Shown: in pieces, positions 1-9,600 of the stretch
Position numbering within the stretch: the stretch's first letter is position 1
Layout of the letters: each line of letters starts with the position of its first letter
Assembly: GCF_002966125.1 (NCBI RefSeq)
Contig: NZ_CP027062.1
Span: 1,426,001 to 1,490,000, forward strand
Length of the DNA: 64,000 nucleotides
Direction of reading: 5' to 3'
Source: Pukyongia salina
Lineage (GTDB): Bacteria; Bacteroidota; Bacteroidia; Flavobacteriales; Flavobacteriaceae
Notes under the pieces: generated by a model
Told to the model about the DNA's origin: nothing
The model's input: the letters and a program-made list of their open reading frames with translations, nothing else
The model's database searches: none
Program-made: the position numbers and the translations under genes

Positions 1-2
1 GT

Positions 3-1490
3 TCACCTATGGATGCAATTTATGTGGGAATGTCTGTGGGCGTGTATTATCGATCCGATTCGACCGCATGGACGGCCTATAATACAGGCTTACCCAATGT
101 TCCGGTATACGACCTTGAAATAAATCATACAAATTCGAAAATAAGAGCTGGAACATATGGTAGAGGACTATGGGAGTCACCTCTTTTCAGCGCTCCTGTA
201 TGTGATATAGCTGCGGCTAATGCGACCACCACACCACCTTCCTGTCCCGGAGGAAATGACGGTACGTTAACGGTTACTGCCTCATGTACAACCTGCGGTA
301 GTATTCAGTACACCATAACTCCTACTTCTCCACCCGGCCCACCGATCGTGCAGGTTGGAAACGGAGTATTTACAAATTTACCGGCCAACTCCTACAATGT
401 AACAGTAGAGGATACCTTAGATTCTACATGTAATGACACCTACGTGAACAATCCGGTAGTAGTACCGGCGGGAACCGATGGAATTGCACCTGCAATTGGT
501 TGTCCGGCAGATGTAAATGTGGAATGTGGCAACGATACTTCTCCTGCAAGTACCGGTACGGCTACCGCGGCAGATAATTGTGATCCTAGTCCGTCGGTTA
601 CCTTTAGCGACAGTTCTGCGCCGGGATGTGGTTTAACAGAAGTTATTACACGTACATGGACGGCTACCGATGCCTCTGGTAATGCCGCCGTTTGTACACA
701 GGTGATCACCGTAGTAGACACTACAAATCCTACCATTAGCTGCCCACCGGATGTTATTGTAAATAATGACCCTGGAGTATGTGAAGCGATAGTGAATTAT
801 ACCACACCTACGGGTACCGATGGCTGTGGAGGGGTAACTGTTACCCAGACCGCAGGTTTCTCATCCGGTAGTTTATTCCCGGTTGGAACAACAACCAATG
901 CCTTTATAGTTACCGATGATTGCGGGAATGTTTCTTCCTGCTCGTTCGATGTAATTGTGAACGATAATGAAAACCCTGTTGTAGTTTGTCCTCCGGATCA
1001 AACGGTAACTGCCGGTGCCGGAAACACTTATTTAGTGCCCGATTATCTCGCCACGGCCCAGGCCACTGCCAACGATAATTGCACGAGTCCGTTAACAAAT
1101 ACCTCTCAAAACCCTGCTGCCGGTACAATGGTAAGTCCGGGTGTATATACGGTAACTGTTATGGCTACAGATGCGGCCGGAAACACAGGAGCTTGTAGTT
1201 TCCAGTTAACGGTCGATCCAACCTTGGGAATTGAAGGACAAATAAATCCGGGTTCTATTGTGCTATACCTCAATCCTGCGAAAGATTTCGTGATCTTAAG
1301 TAACCCTGAACAGATAGCACTTGAAAAACTCGAGATATTTAATGTACAGGGACAATTGATTAAAACGATCGGTTTGTCGCAATCCGGAATTGAAAAGACT
1401 ATTGATGTTTCTGAACTATCCAGCGGAAACTACCTGTTTGTAATTTATGCCGGATCGGAGCGAATTGTAAAACAGATCGTGAAAGAATAG
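3..1490 (+). CDS. T9SS-secreted HYR-domain protein, 3' part (5' end outside window)
   Basis: The frame is open to the left window edge, so only the C-terminal 495 residues or so are present; the Met at base 9 is not a convincing start. The first 60 residues resemble the last blade of a BNR/sortilin-like propeller (AGTYGRGLWES). A Cys-containing SprB-like repeat follows, then an Ig-like and two HYR-type modules (NPTISCPPDV, NPVVVCPPDQ), each ending in a VTVxD-like strand. The last 80 residues form a type A T9SS sorting domain (LYLNPAKDF, GNYLFVIYAG) ending in KQIVKE. By family knowledge such proteins are exported through the outer membrane and anchored to or released from the cell surface. Its stop lies one base from the stop of convergent radA. 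The substrate or partner is unknown. Confidence 0.8.
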   Translation, partial: SPMDAIYVGMSVGVYYRSDSTAWTAYNTGLPNVPVYDLEINHTNSKIRAGTYGRGLWESPLFSAPVCDIAAANATTTPPSCPGGNDGTLTVTASCTTCGSIQYTITPTSPPGPPIVQVGNGVFTNLPANSYNVTVEDTLDSTCNDTYVNNPVVVPAGTDGIAPAIGCPADVNVECGNDTSPASTGTATAADNCDPSPSVTFSDSSAPGCGLTEVITRTWTATDASGNAAVCTQVITVVDTTNPTISCPPDVIVNNDPGVCEAIVNYTTPTGTDGCGGVTVTQTAGFSSGSLFPVGTTTNAFIVTDDCGNVSSCSFDVIVNDNENPVVVCPPDQTVTAGAGNTYLVPDYLATAQATANDNCTSPLTNTSQNPAAGTMVSPGVYTVTVMATDAAGNTGACSFQLTVDPTLGIEGQINPGSIVLYLNPAKDFVILSNPEQIALEKLEIFNVQGQLIKTIGLSQSGIEKTIDVSELSSGNYLFVIYAGSERIVKQIVKE

Positions 1491-1491
1491 G

Positions 1492-2856
1492 TTACCCAAA
1501 AAGATGATGAACCACATCATTCACTTTGGAAACCCTAATGATATTGATAGTATAGTTATCCTTCGGAAGTTTACAGTATTTTGATATTACTATGCTTCCG
1601 AAGCCTAACTTTTCAGCTTCATGAATTCGCTGTTCCACACGGGTAACAGGCCTTACTTCTCCTGCAAGTCCAACTTCGGCTGCGAAGCAGACTGTTTTAT
1701 CAATTGCAATGTCCACGTTAGAGGAAAGTACAGCCGCAATTACCGCCAGGTCGATCGCAGGGTCATCCACCGAGATCCCTCCTGTAATATTTAAAAAGAC
1801 ATCTTTGGCACCTAATTTAAAACCAGCTCTTTTCTCAAGGACTGCCAGCAGCATATTAAGTCGTTTCACATTGAATCCTGTGGCAGATCGCTGTGGGGTA
1901 CCATATACTGCCGAACTTACAAGAGCCTGAATTTCTATCATGAGCGGCCTCATCCCCTCAAGAGTGGCCGAAATTGCAGTCCCGCTTAGATTCTCCTCAT
2001 TCCTGGAGATAAGGATCTCCGAGGGGTTATCTACCTCCCTTAAGCCACTTCCCTGCATTTCGTAAATACCTAGTTCGTTGGTACTGCCGAAGCGATTTTT
2101 GTTGGCGCGTAAAATTCGATAAACGTGATTTCTATCCCCTTCAAACTGAAGCACAGTATCTACCATATGCTCTAAGATCTTGGGTCCGGCAATATTACCG
2201 TCTTTGGTAATATGGCCGATAAGGATCACAGGGGTAGCAGTTTCTTTCGCAAATTTTATAAGTTCGGCGGTACATTCACGGATCTGTGAAATACTTCCGG
2301 CACTACTTTCTATATAATCTGTATGCAGGGTTTGGATAGAATCTACCACGACAATATCCGGCTCGATCTCGGCTATTTGCCTGAAGATATTTTGAGTTTT
2401 GGTTTCGGTAAGAATAAAGCAGCTTTCAGAGCCCGGATTGATACGTTCGGCCCGCATTTTAATCTGCTGGGCACTTTCTTCTCCCGAAACATATAGCGTT
2501 TTATAAGGCAACGCCAAAGCCACCTGTAACATAAGTGTGCTTTTACCAATGCCGGGTTCACCACCCAGCAGTGTTAAAGATCCGGGGACAAGACCACCTC
2601 CTAGCACACGATCAAGTTCGTTGTTTGCCGTGTGCATGCGCATTTCCGCATTCGCTGAAATATCGGCTATTTTCTGGGGTTTGGCAACGCGTTTTACGCC
2701 CGTGGTTTCTTCTGGTTTCCAACTGCTTTTTTCGGCTTTTTGGATCACCTCTTCGGCTATGGTATTCCACTCTTTACAGGAAGTGCATTGCCCCTGCCAT
2801 TTGGCGTATTGAGATCCGCAATTCTGACAGAAAAAAGTTGTTTTTGTTTTAGCCAT
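1492..2856 (-). CDS. radA: DNA repair protein RadA
   Basis: RadA is a RecA-like ATPase that helps branch migration during homologous recombination. All family parts are visible in 454 residues, the usual length: an N-terminal four-Cys zinc finger (C10, C13, C24, C27), a Walker A motif (GGEPGIGKST) near residue 95, the RadA-specific KNRFG motif, and a C-terminal Lon-like domain (ISVDDPAIDLAV). The ATG at 2856 gives MAKTKTTFFC, the normal N-terminus. It is divergent from the sensor kinase gene at 2930 and tail-to-tail with the gene before it, with no room for a separate terminator. Confidence 0.97.
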   Translation of the reverse strand: MAKTKTTFFCQNCGSQYAKWQGQCTSCKEWNTIAEEVIQKAEKSSWKPEETTGVKRVAKPQKIADISANAEMRMHTANNELDRVLGGGLVPGSLTLLGGEPGIGKSTLMLQVALALPYKTLYVSGEESAQQIKMRAERINPGSESCFILTETKTQNIFRQIAEIEPDIVVVDSIQTLHTDYIESSAGSISQIRECTAELIKFAKETATPVILIGHITKDGNIAGPKILEHMVDTVLQFEGDRNHVYRILRANKNRFGSTNELGIYEMQGSGLREVDNPSEILISRNEENLSGTAISATLEGMRPLMIEIQALVSSAVYGTPQRSATGFNVKRLNMLLAVLEKRAGFKLGAKDVFLNITGGISVDDPAIDLAVIAAVLSSNVDIAIDKTVCFAAEVGLAGEVRPVTRVEQRIHEAEKLGFGSIVISKYCKLPKDNYTINIIRVSKVNDVVHHLFG

Positions 2857-2929
2857 AGTACCTTCAGCAAAAATAGCGATAAAAATCCCTATCTTTCAGA
2901 AGCAAAAATTATTTTTCCATTTACCCCGA

Positions 2930-5923
2930 ATGAAATTCCTCTCTTTATTCCTGCTACTAATCACCGTTCCCGCCTTATCGCAATCTTCAAAATTAGACCA
3001 TAGCATATTCGACCAAAACGATGGCCTCGAACTAGACCGAATATTGGCGATGGAATTTGATGATGAAGGCTTCCTTTGGCTGGGAGGAACAAATCAGGAT
3101 GTGCGAAAGATAATACTTAATGACACGGAACTTGCGCTTCAACGCTTCAATGGAAGCATCTTTCACACAATTCCGTTGCCCGTGGTACAGCCGCCTTTAA
3201 CATTGGTGAGTCATATTTACAAAAGAGAGGACGGTTTGTTCTATGTGGTAGCACAGTCTGAAGAAGAGCATCTGTACCTATTCGATCCGTTAAGTCTCGA
3301 ATTTTCTGAAATTGAAATGGGTGATACTGATAAAGGGCTGGTGAGCTGTTCGAACGTATTCAGGTATAAAGATAAAGATTACCTTCTTACTCAGGAGGCC
3401 TCTACCATAACCCTCAATGTTCTCACCAAAGATGCCGTATTAGTACCACAATTTAGCTTTCAGAATAAAGATCACAGATTCCTGTTAGAGTCTTCAACCA
3501 AATTTCTACCGTTTGATGATTTCTGCCTAATTGGCGATGATAATTTTCCGCTCACATTATTGGATTGGGAAGGCAATGTGCTCAAAGAATTTCAACCCGA
3601 GACTTTCAGAGCGGATCGAGGTTCGAACGTATCAAAATTTTGGTTAAAGGAAATATTTACTGTAGGAAATAAACAATTTACCTTTCCCTATAAGAGCCAG
3701 CAACTTCATAGTATCAATGTTGATTCACAAACCATCCAGCCGGAAAATGAGTTCGTGCCGGAAGATGAAAATATTAATACCGTACAAGATGCACATGGAA
3801 ATCACCTGATCGTTTCAGTAAGTGATGATGGTGTTATTAGTTTTTTTGAGACTTCGGAAGAAAGAATAGAATTAAAGTATCGGTTCGCCGCCTTTGATGA
3901 AAACCCCGCTGTAAAACTCATATCACAAGACCTAACAAAAGACCTTTGGATTGGGACCTCGAGCAACCAATTACATCATTTTAAATTTCCTTCCGAAAAG
4001 ATCAGGAACTTTCTTATGGGTTCTTCCATAAGAGCGATACATCATCTGGACGGCCCTAATTATTTGGTTGCAACCGAAGCTGATGGCTGGTATAATATCA
4101 ATACCGAAACCCAAGAGCAGAAACCATTTCCACTGAAAGAGGCGAATAAGCTATTTATACCCAATTCTTCTCGTAATATGATACTGGAAGGGGACAGTTT
4201 GTGGAGTAATCATGGGGGTAGTGTAATAAGAGTAAATGTCGCTACTGGAGTAGCGAGGAGTTATAAGCATTTTCCCATCCTGTGTTTAGAAAGATTAAAT
4301 GATTCGTTGCTGGTCTATGGTACGAAAGGATATAAATTAATGGGTTTTAATACTCATACCAGGGCCCACCGCGAATTGGCTACCACAGATTCACTGGAGG
4401 TCTACGATGTTTCTATATCCCGCAACAAGGAGTTTATTCTTGGCGGGACAGATTTAGGTCTTTTGGTATTTAATACTAAAACTTCGGAAGCCAGATTACT
4501 TGAGACTTCTTCCGGGCTTGAAGACGAATTTATCCTGATGGTGGACCGGCTAGTAGATTCTCAATTTTTATTAGGTACTCGTTCCGGCAAACTTATTCGC
4601 TTTGATGCGGCTTCAGAAACTTTTGAAACACTGTATGAAGACCCCCTGAAAGCCGGTATAGCAACTGTTTTACAAGACGGTGATAGTTACTGGATCAACA
4701 CTTTCAATGGACTCGTGGTTTATGATTCTAAAAACAACAGCAGTGTTAGATACTCTAAAAAAGATGGATTAAGTGACAATGAGGCAAACAGATATAGTGC
4801 TTTAAAGCGGGGTGATGAGATGCTGGTGGGTACGATCAACGGACTTAATTATTTTCGTCCTTCCCAATTAAACCCCAGGAAGATAGAGGCCAGTTTGGTA
4901 TTACTGAAAGTGAAGAATTACGATGGTGATCTAGGGGAGATGGTGGATAATTTTAACCGCGTTAAATTAGATCAGGAAAAGAGGATCGTGCTAACGGCTG
5001 AAAATAAATCTTTTGAGATCGACTATTCACTTACCCATAATATCGACGCTATGCCTATTAGTTATCGCTACAGACTGGACGGTGATCCCTGGACGGATCT
5101 TGGAACACAATCTTCCCTGCGCTTTTCAAATTTTGCAACAGGAAGGTTCAACCTGGAGATCGAAGCATTGGATTTTTCGGGTAATAAGATCGGGGAGTCG
5201 CTGGAAATACCTATAATTTCGAAGGATTTTTTCTATAAGACCTGGTGGTTCTATTTGCTAGTACTCTTTCTTGCTTCAATTTTGTTCTTTTATCTTCTGA
5301 AGCAGGCGAGCTTAAAGAGTCGTCTTCAGCAAAGATTCTCTGAAGCACTTATGTTTTCGCAAGAGCGGGAGCGCACCCGCATAGCCGGTGAATTACACGA
5401 TAGTGTTGGACAGCAATTAACCCTTATCAAGAAAAAGGCACAAAATGCCGATCATGATGAGATTTCAGCCCTTACCCATAAAGCGCTGGAAGAAGTAAGA
5501 GGAATTTCCAGAGGACTATACCCGGCTGTGTTAAAACAACTGGGGCTCACAGAAAGCATTGAGCAATTGATATACGATCTTGATGAGGAAACCAGTATGT
5601 TCTTTTCTGCCGATATCGATAATATAGACGATCTATTAAATGAAAAGGAATCGTTGAATTTCTACAGGTTCATACAGGAAAGTTTTAATAATATCGTAAA
5701 ACATTCGCAGGCAACGTCGGTGGACGTAACTATAAAACGAAGATCAAGAGGTTTTACGGCCAAAATAGAGGATAATGGGATAGGGTTTTCGGTTTCAGAA
5801 AAAGAGAAACAAAATAGCCTTGGCCTTAAGACTTTGTCCGAACGCATTCGTATCTTGGGAGGGACTTTAACATTGGAGAGTACGCCCAATGGAGGTACAC
5901 GAATCATAGCCGATATAAAATAG
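2930..5923 (+). CDS. Propeller-type sensor histidine kinase (HisKA_3)
   Basis: A 997-aa membrane sensor kinase. Residues 1-18 form a signal peptide (MKFLSLFLLLITVPALSQ). About 740 periplasmic residues follow with repeated blades of the two-component-regulator propeller type (for example DLWIGTSSN, YWINTFNGLVVYD) and a Y_Y_Y-like beta domain (YRYRLDGDPW). One transmembrane segment lies near residues 770-790. The cytoplasmic part has a HisKA_3 dimerisation/phosphoacceptor motif (AGELHDSVGQQL, His823) and a HATPase_c domain with an N box (ESFNNIVKH) and G box (DNGIGF). This is NarL/DesK-class architecture, not the AraC-fused hybrid seen in polysaccharide loci. Three bases separate it from its response regulator. 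The ligand is unknown; the surface-protein cluster downstream is the obvious candidate output. Confidence 0.93.
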   Translation: MKFLSLFLLLITVPALSQSSKLDHSIFDQNDGLELDRILAMEFDDEGFLWLGGTNQDVRKIILNDTELALQRFNGSIFHTIPLPVVQPPLTLVSHIYKREDGLFYVVAQSEEEHLYLFDPLSLEFSEIEMGDTDKGLVSCSNVFRYKDKDYLLTQEASTITLNVLTKDAVLVPQFSFQNKDHRFLLESSTKFLPFDDFCLIGDDNFPLTLLDWEGNVLKEFQPETFRADRGSNVSKFWLKEIFTVGNKQFTFPYKSQQLHSINVDSQTIQPENEFVPEDENINTVQDAHGNHLIVSVSDDGVISFFETSEERIELKYRFAAFDENPAVKLISQDLTKDLWIGTSSNQLHHFKFPSEKIRNFLMGSSIRAIHHLDGPNYLVATEADGWYNINTETQEQKPFPLKEANKLFIPNSSRNMILEGDSLWSNHGGSVIRVNVATGVARSYKHFPILCLERLNDSLLVYGTKGYKLMGFNTHTRAHRELATTDSLEVYDVSISRNKEFILGGTDLGLLVFNTKTSEARLLETSSGLEDEFILMVDRLVDSQFLLGTRSGKLIRFDAASETFETLYEDPLKAGIATVLQDGDSYWINTFNGLVVYDSKNNSSVRYSKKDGLSDNEANRYSALKRGDEMLVGTINGLNYFRPSQLNPRKIEASLVLLKVKNYDGDLGEMVDNFNRVKLDQEKRIVLTAENKSFEIDYSLTHNIDAMPISYRYRLDGDPWTDLGTQSSLRFSNFATGRFNLEIEALDFSGNKIGESLEIPIISKDFFYKTWWFYLLVLFLASILFFYLLKQASLKSRLQQRFSEALMFSQERERTRIAGELHDSVGQQLTLIKKKAQNADHDEISALTHKALEEVRGISRGLYPAVLKQLGLTESIEQLIYDLDEETSMFFSADIDNIDDLLNEKESLNFYRFIQESFNNIVKHSQATSVDVTIKRRSRGFTAKIEDNGIGFSVSEKEKQNSLGLKTLSERIRILGGTLTLESTPNGGTRIIADIK

Positions 5924-5926
5924 ACC

Positions 5927-6568
5927 ATGAGTAATCTAAAAATTCTTGTCGCCGATGATCATCCTATGTTGTTGAAAGGACTAACCGATGAATTGTCCAA
6001 TAACGGTTACCATGTGCTGGAAGGTGCTGAAAATGGAGCACAGGCCTTAGAGATCATCCTTGATAAAGCACCTCAAATCGCTATCCTGGATATAGAGATG
6101 CCTATTCTTTCAGGCTTCGAAGTGATAAAAAAATGTCGTGAAGAAGATCTAAAAACCCGATTCATCATTTTAACCTCCCACAAGGAAAAGGCCTTTGTAC
6201 ACAAGGCAAAGAAGCTTAATATATCCGGTTATCTGCTAAAAGACGAACCATTTAAAGAAATAGATGCCTGTATCCAGGCTGTAGCTAAAGGCGAAAATTA
6301 TTTTAGTAAGGAATTTGATGAAATATTCAATACCCAGGTTTCGCCAGAGCTCGCGAAAATAAAATTCTTATCTCCCTCCGAACGAACTATCGTTAGACTC
6401 ATCGCCCAGGAAAAGACCTCGAAAGAGATTGGAGAGTTACTTAGTATTTCCTATCGAACGGTTCAGAAACATAGGGCCAATATCATCCAGAAACTCGATT
6501 TGCCTTCCGGAATGGACGCTCTCTCCCAATGGACCGAAGAGAATAAGGAACTTATTCTTTCCCTGTAA
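5927..6568 (+). CDS. LuxR/NarL-family response regulator
   Basis: A 213-aa regulator with a receiver domain (acidic pair D10-D11, phosphoacceptor D55 in AILDIEMP, switch Thr in ILTSHKE, conserved K105 in YLLKDEPF) and a C-terminal LuxR-type helix-turn-helix (LSPSERTIVRLIAQ ... ISYRTVQKHRANI). It is the cognate partner of the kinase ending three bases upstream. A short palindrome, TACGTACGTA, lies 38 bases after its stop and just before the repeat-protein gene. That suggests, but does not show, control of the downstream surface cluster. Confidence 0.94.
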   Translation: MSNLKILVADDHPMLLKGLTDELSNNGYHVLEGAENGAQALEIILDKAPQIAILDIEMPILSGFEVIKKCREEDLKTRFIILTSHKEKAFVHKAKKLNISGYLLKDEPFKEIDACIQAVAKGENYFSKEFDEIFNTQVSPELAKIKFLSPSERTIVRLIAQEKTSKEIGELLSISYRTVQKHRANIIQKLDLPSGMDALSQWTEENKELILSL

Positions 6569-6605
6569 GAAAAGTACATAAGTACCCCTACTTAGTTTTA
6601 GACAT

Positions 6606-6615
6606 TACGTACGTA
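6606..6615. promoter_or_regulatory. Palindrome TACGTACGTA upstream of the repeat-protein gene
   Basis: This perfect 10-base palindrome sits in the 100-base gap between the response regulator and the 1354-aa repeat protein. A related inverted pair, GTAC..GTAC, occurs shortly before it. LuxR-type regulators bind inverted repeats, so it is a possible operator. No clean TAnnTTTG element is visible beside it. Confidence 0.3.
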
Positions 6616-6668
6616 TTTTCTGGTATTTGCTGCGCCTATATATTTACCATAACCAATCTAAACGCAAT

Positions 6669-9600
6669 ATGAGGGCCAGCTTATTTCTACTATTCTGCTT
6701 CATTTCGCTTACCATGTTCAGTCAGGATGATCCACCTGTGGCGGTATGCATGGATATCCCTTCCCTGGTTTTAGATGGCTCCGGAATGGCGACAATCGTA
6801 GGAAGCGATGTGGACGGAGGATCCTCGGATGATATGGGAACGATCACCCTTTCGGTGACACCAGATACCTTTAGTTGTGCAGATATTGGACCCAATACCG
6901 TTACCCTTACAGTAACAGATTCGATAGGGCAGACAGATACATGCACAGCCACAGTTACTGTAGTGGATACTACGGCACCTATGGTGCTGTGTCAAGATAT
7001 AACCATTCAGCTTGATGGTAATGGAAATGCTTCCATCACAGCGCTGGATATTGATAATGGTTCTTCAGATAATTGTACGATCGCTTCGCTAAGTGCGAGC
7101 CCCAATACATTCAATTGCAGCAACCTGGGAGCAAATAGTGTTACCCTAACAGTAACCGATTCCAGCGGGAATAGCAGTAGTTGTGTGGCGACGGTAACCG
7201 TTGAAGATACAGACAGCTATCCGCCCGTAGCTGTTTGTCAGGATATCACAGTGCAACTGGATGCCACCGGAATGGTAACAATTACAGCCGATATGCTGGA
7301 TGGTGGCTCCACAGATAATTGTGGGAATATGACCTTCTCCGCTTCCCAAACTACCTTCAATTGTAATGATGTGTATAACCCACCTCTGGCCAGCATGATC
7401 ATTACAGGAATAATAGACGGCCCCTTAGCAGGGGGCACTCCAAAAGCCATTGAAGTTTATGTCACAGAAGATATTCCGGATCTCAGCTTATTTGGCCTGG
7501 GAGTTGCGAATGATGGCGGGGGTTCTAACGGACAGGAATTTTCGTTTTCGGCAGGTACAGCTATCGCCGGGAGTTTCATTTATATTGCTTCGGAAAGTAC
7601 CAATTTCAATAACTTTTTTGGGTTTCTCCCAGACGAGACATCGGTGGCGATCGATGTAGACGGAAACGACGCAGTCGAATTATTTTTCAATGGAGGCGTA
7701 ATCGACGTATTCGGGGATATTAATGCCAGCGGAACAGCTACGGCCTGGGAGTATTTGGATGGTTGGGCGTACCGAAAGAATAATACCGGACCAAATGGTT
7801 CTACTTTTCAGGTCAACGACTGGTTTTTCAGTGGGATAAACATCCTGGATGGCGAAACTTCAAATGCCACCGCGTTGATACCTATGCCTATAGGAAATTA
7901 CTCTTATACACCCTCCGGGACCGCGACACCTATCGCTGTAACACTTACTGTTACAGATGGGAATGGGGATAGCGATTCCTGCATAGCAAATGTCACCGTT
8001 GAAGATAATATTGCACCCACTGCCATCTGCCAGAACATCACTGTACAGCTAAACAGTATGGGCGAATTCTTTCTGGATCAACTCACCGATCCTTCTAATC
8101 CTTCTTCACCCACATACATCGAACTCATAGCCGGCGCCTCATCCGATAATTGTAGCGTGGCCACTTATACAGCAGAACCCAGTGCTTTCTTTTGTGCCGA
8201 TATTGGCGTGAATAACATCGTGGTGACCGTTACTGATAGCTTCGGAAATCAGGCCGTTTGCTCATCTGCCCAGGTTACTGTAGAAGACAACATTGCACCG
8301 CAGATGATGTGCCAGGACATTACTGTACAACTGGATGTAAACGGAAATGCAACCATCAGCGTAGACGACATAGATAACGGAAGTTCGGATGCCTGCGGAA
8401 TCGCCAGCCGATCCCTGGACATTAGTTCGTTTAGCTGTGCCGACATTGGTCCTAATACTGTTACTCTTACTGTAACCGATAATAACGGAAATTCCAATAC
8501 ATGCACGGCCACCGTAACCGTAGAGGATACGATCCCACCAGATGCCTTATGCCAGAACATTACGGTACAACTTGATGCTTCCGGAATGGTTACCATAGCA
8601 GCATCTGATATCGACGGCGGAAGTAATGCCGCCTGCGGAATTTCTTCCCTAACTGCAGATATCACCAATTTCGATTGCAGCAACCTGGGCGATAATCCGG
8701 TAGTACTTACAGTTACCGATAATAACGGAAATTCTAATACGTGTACGGCCATAGTGACCGTCCAGGATAATGTTGCCCCAACGGCGATAGGAATGGATAT
8801 TACGGTTCAACTGGACAATAGTGGGAATGCAGTTATCTCCGGAAGCATGTTAGACAATGGCTCCACAGATAATTGTAATTCACTAACCTATACTGCCAAT
8901 CCCGATACCTTTAGTTGTACAGATGTTAGTGCTCCGGTTGCGGTAACATTCACCGTTACAGATGCTTCCGGTAACTCGTCATCGGACACAGTAATGGTTA
9001 CCGTGGAAGATGTTGAGGCCCCGGTTGCCAACTGCCAGGATATCACCATACAATTGGATGCCAGTGGGAATGCAAGTATCACTCCTGCCGATGTGGATGG
9101 TGGAAGCACGGTTTCGTGTGGCAACGCCAGCCTAAGCATCGATAGAAATACCTTTAATTGTGCAGATATTGGTGCAAATAATGTAGTGCTTACGGTTACC
9201 AATGCCAGTGGTTTAACCAGCAATTGTACTGCCGTAGTTACGGTTACCGATGTGGTCGCTCCAACTGTTGTCTGTACCGATATTACAATTCAGCTTGATA
9301 ACACAGGCTCTGCCTCGATCACTGTAGACGATATAGATAATGGAAGTTCGGACGTATGTGGGATCGCGAATAGATCTTTGGATGTAAGTACGTTCAACTG
9401 CTCTAATATTGGGCCAAATAACGTAACGCTTACGGTCACAGACTCCAATGGAAACTCAGCGAGTTGTACTGCCGTAGTTACTGTACAAGACCTGATAGCA
9501 CCTATAGCGGTTTGCCAGAACATCACCCTACCTTTGAACGCTTCCGGGATGGCATCAATTACGGCTATGCAGGTTGATGGTGGTAGTAGTGATTTCTGCG

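Noticed and set aside
8249-8752. Long minus-strand open frames across the repeat protein (also around 9290-10201)
   Set aside because: They mirror the repeat periodicity of the plus-strand gene, lack plausible protein features, and are shadows of biased codon use.
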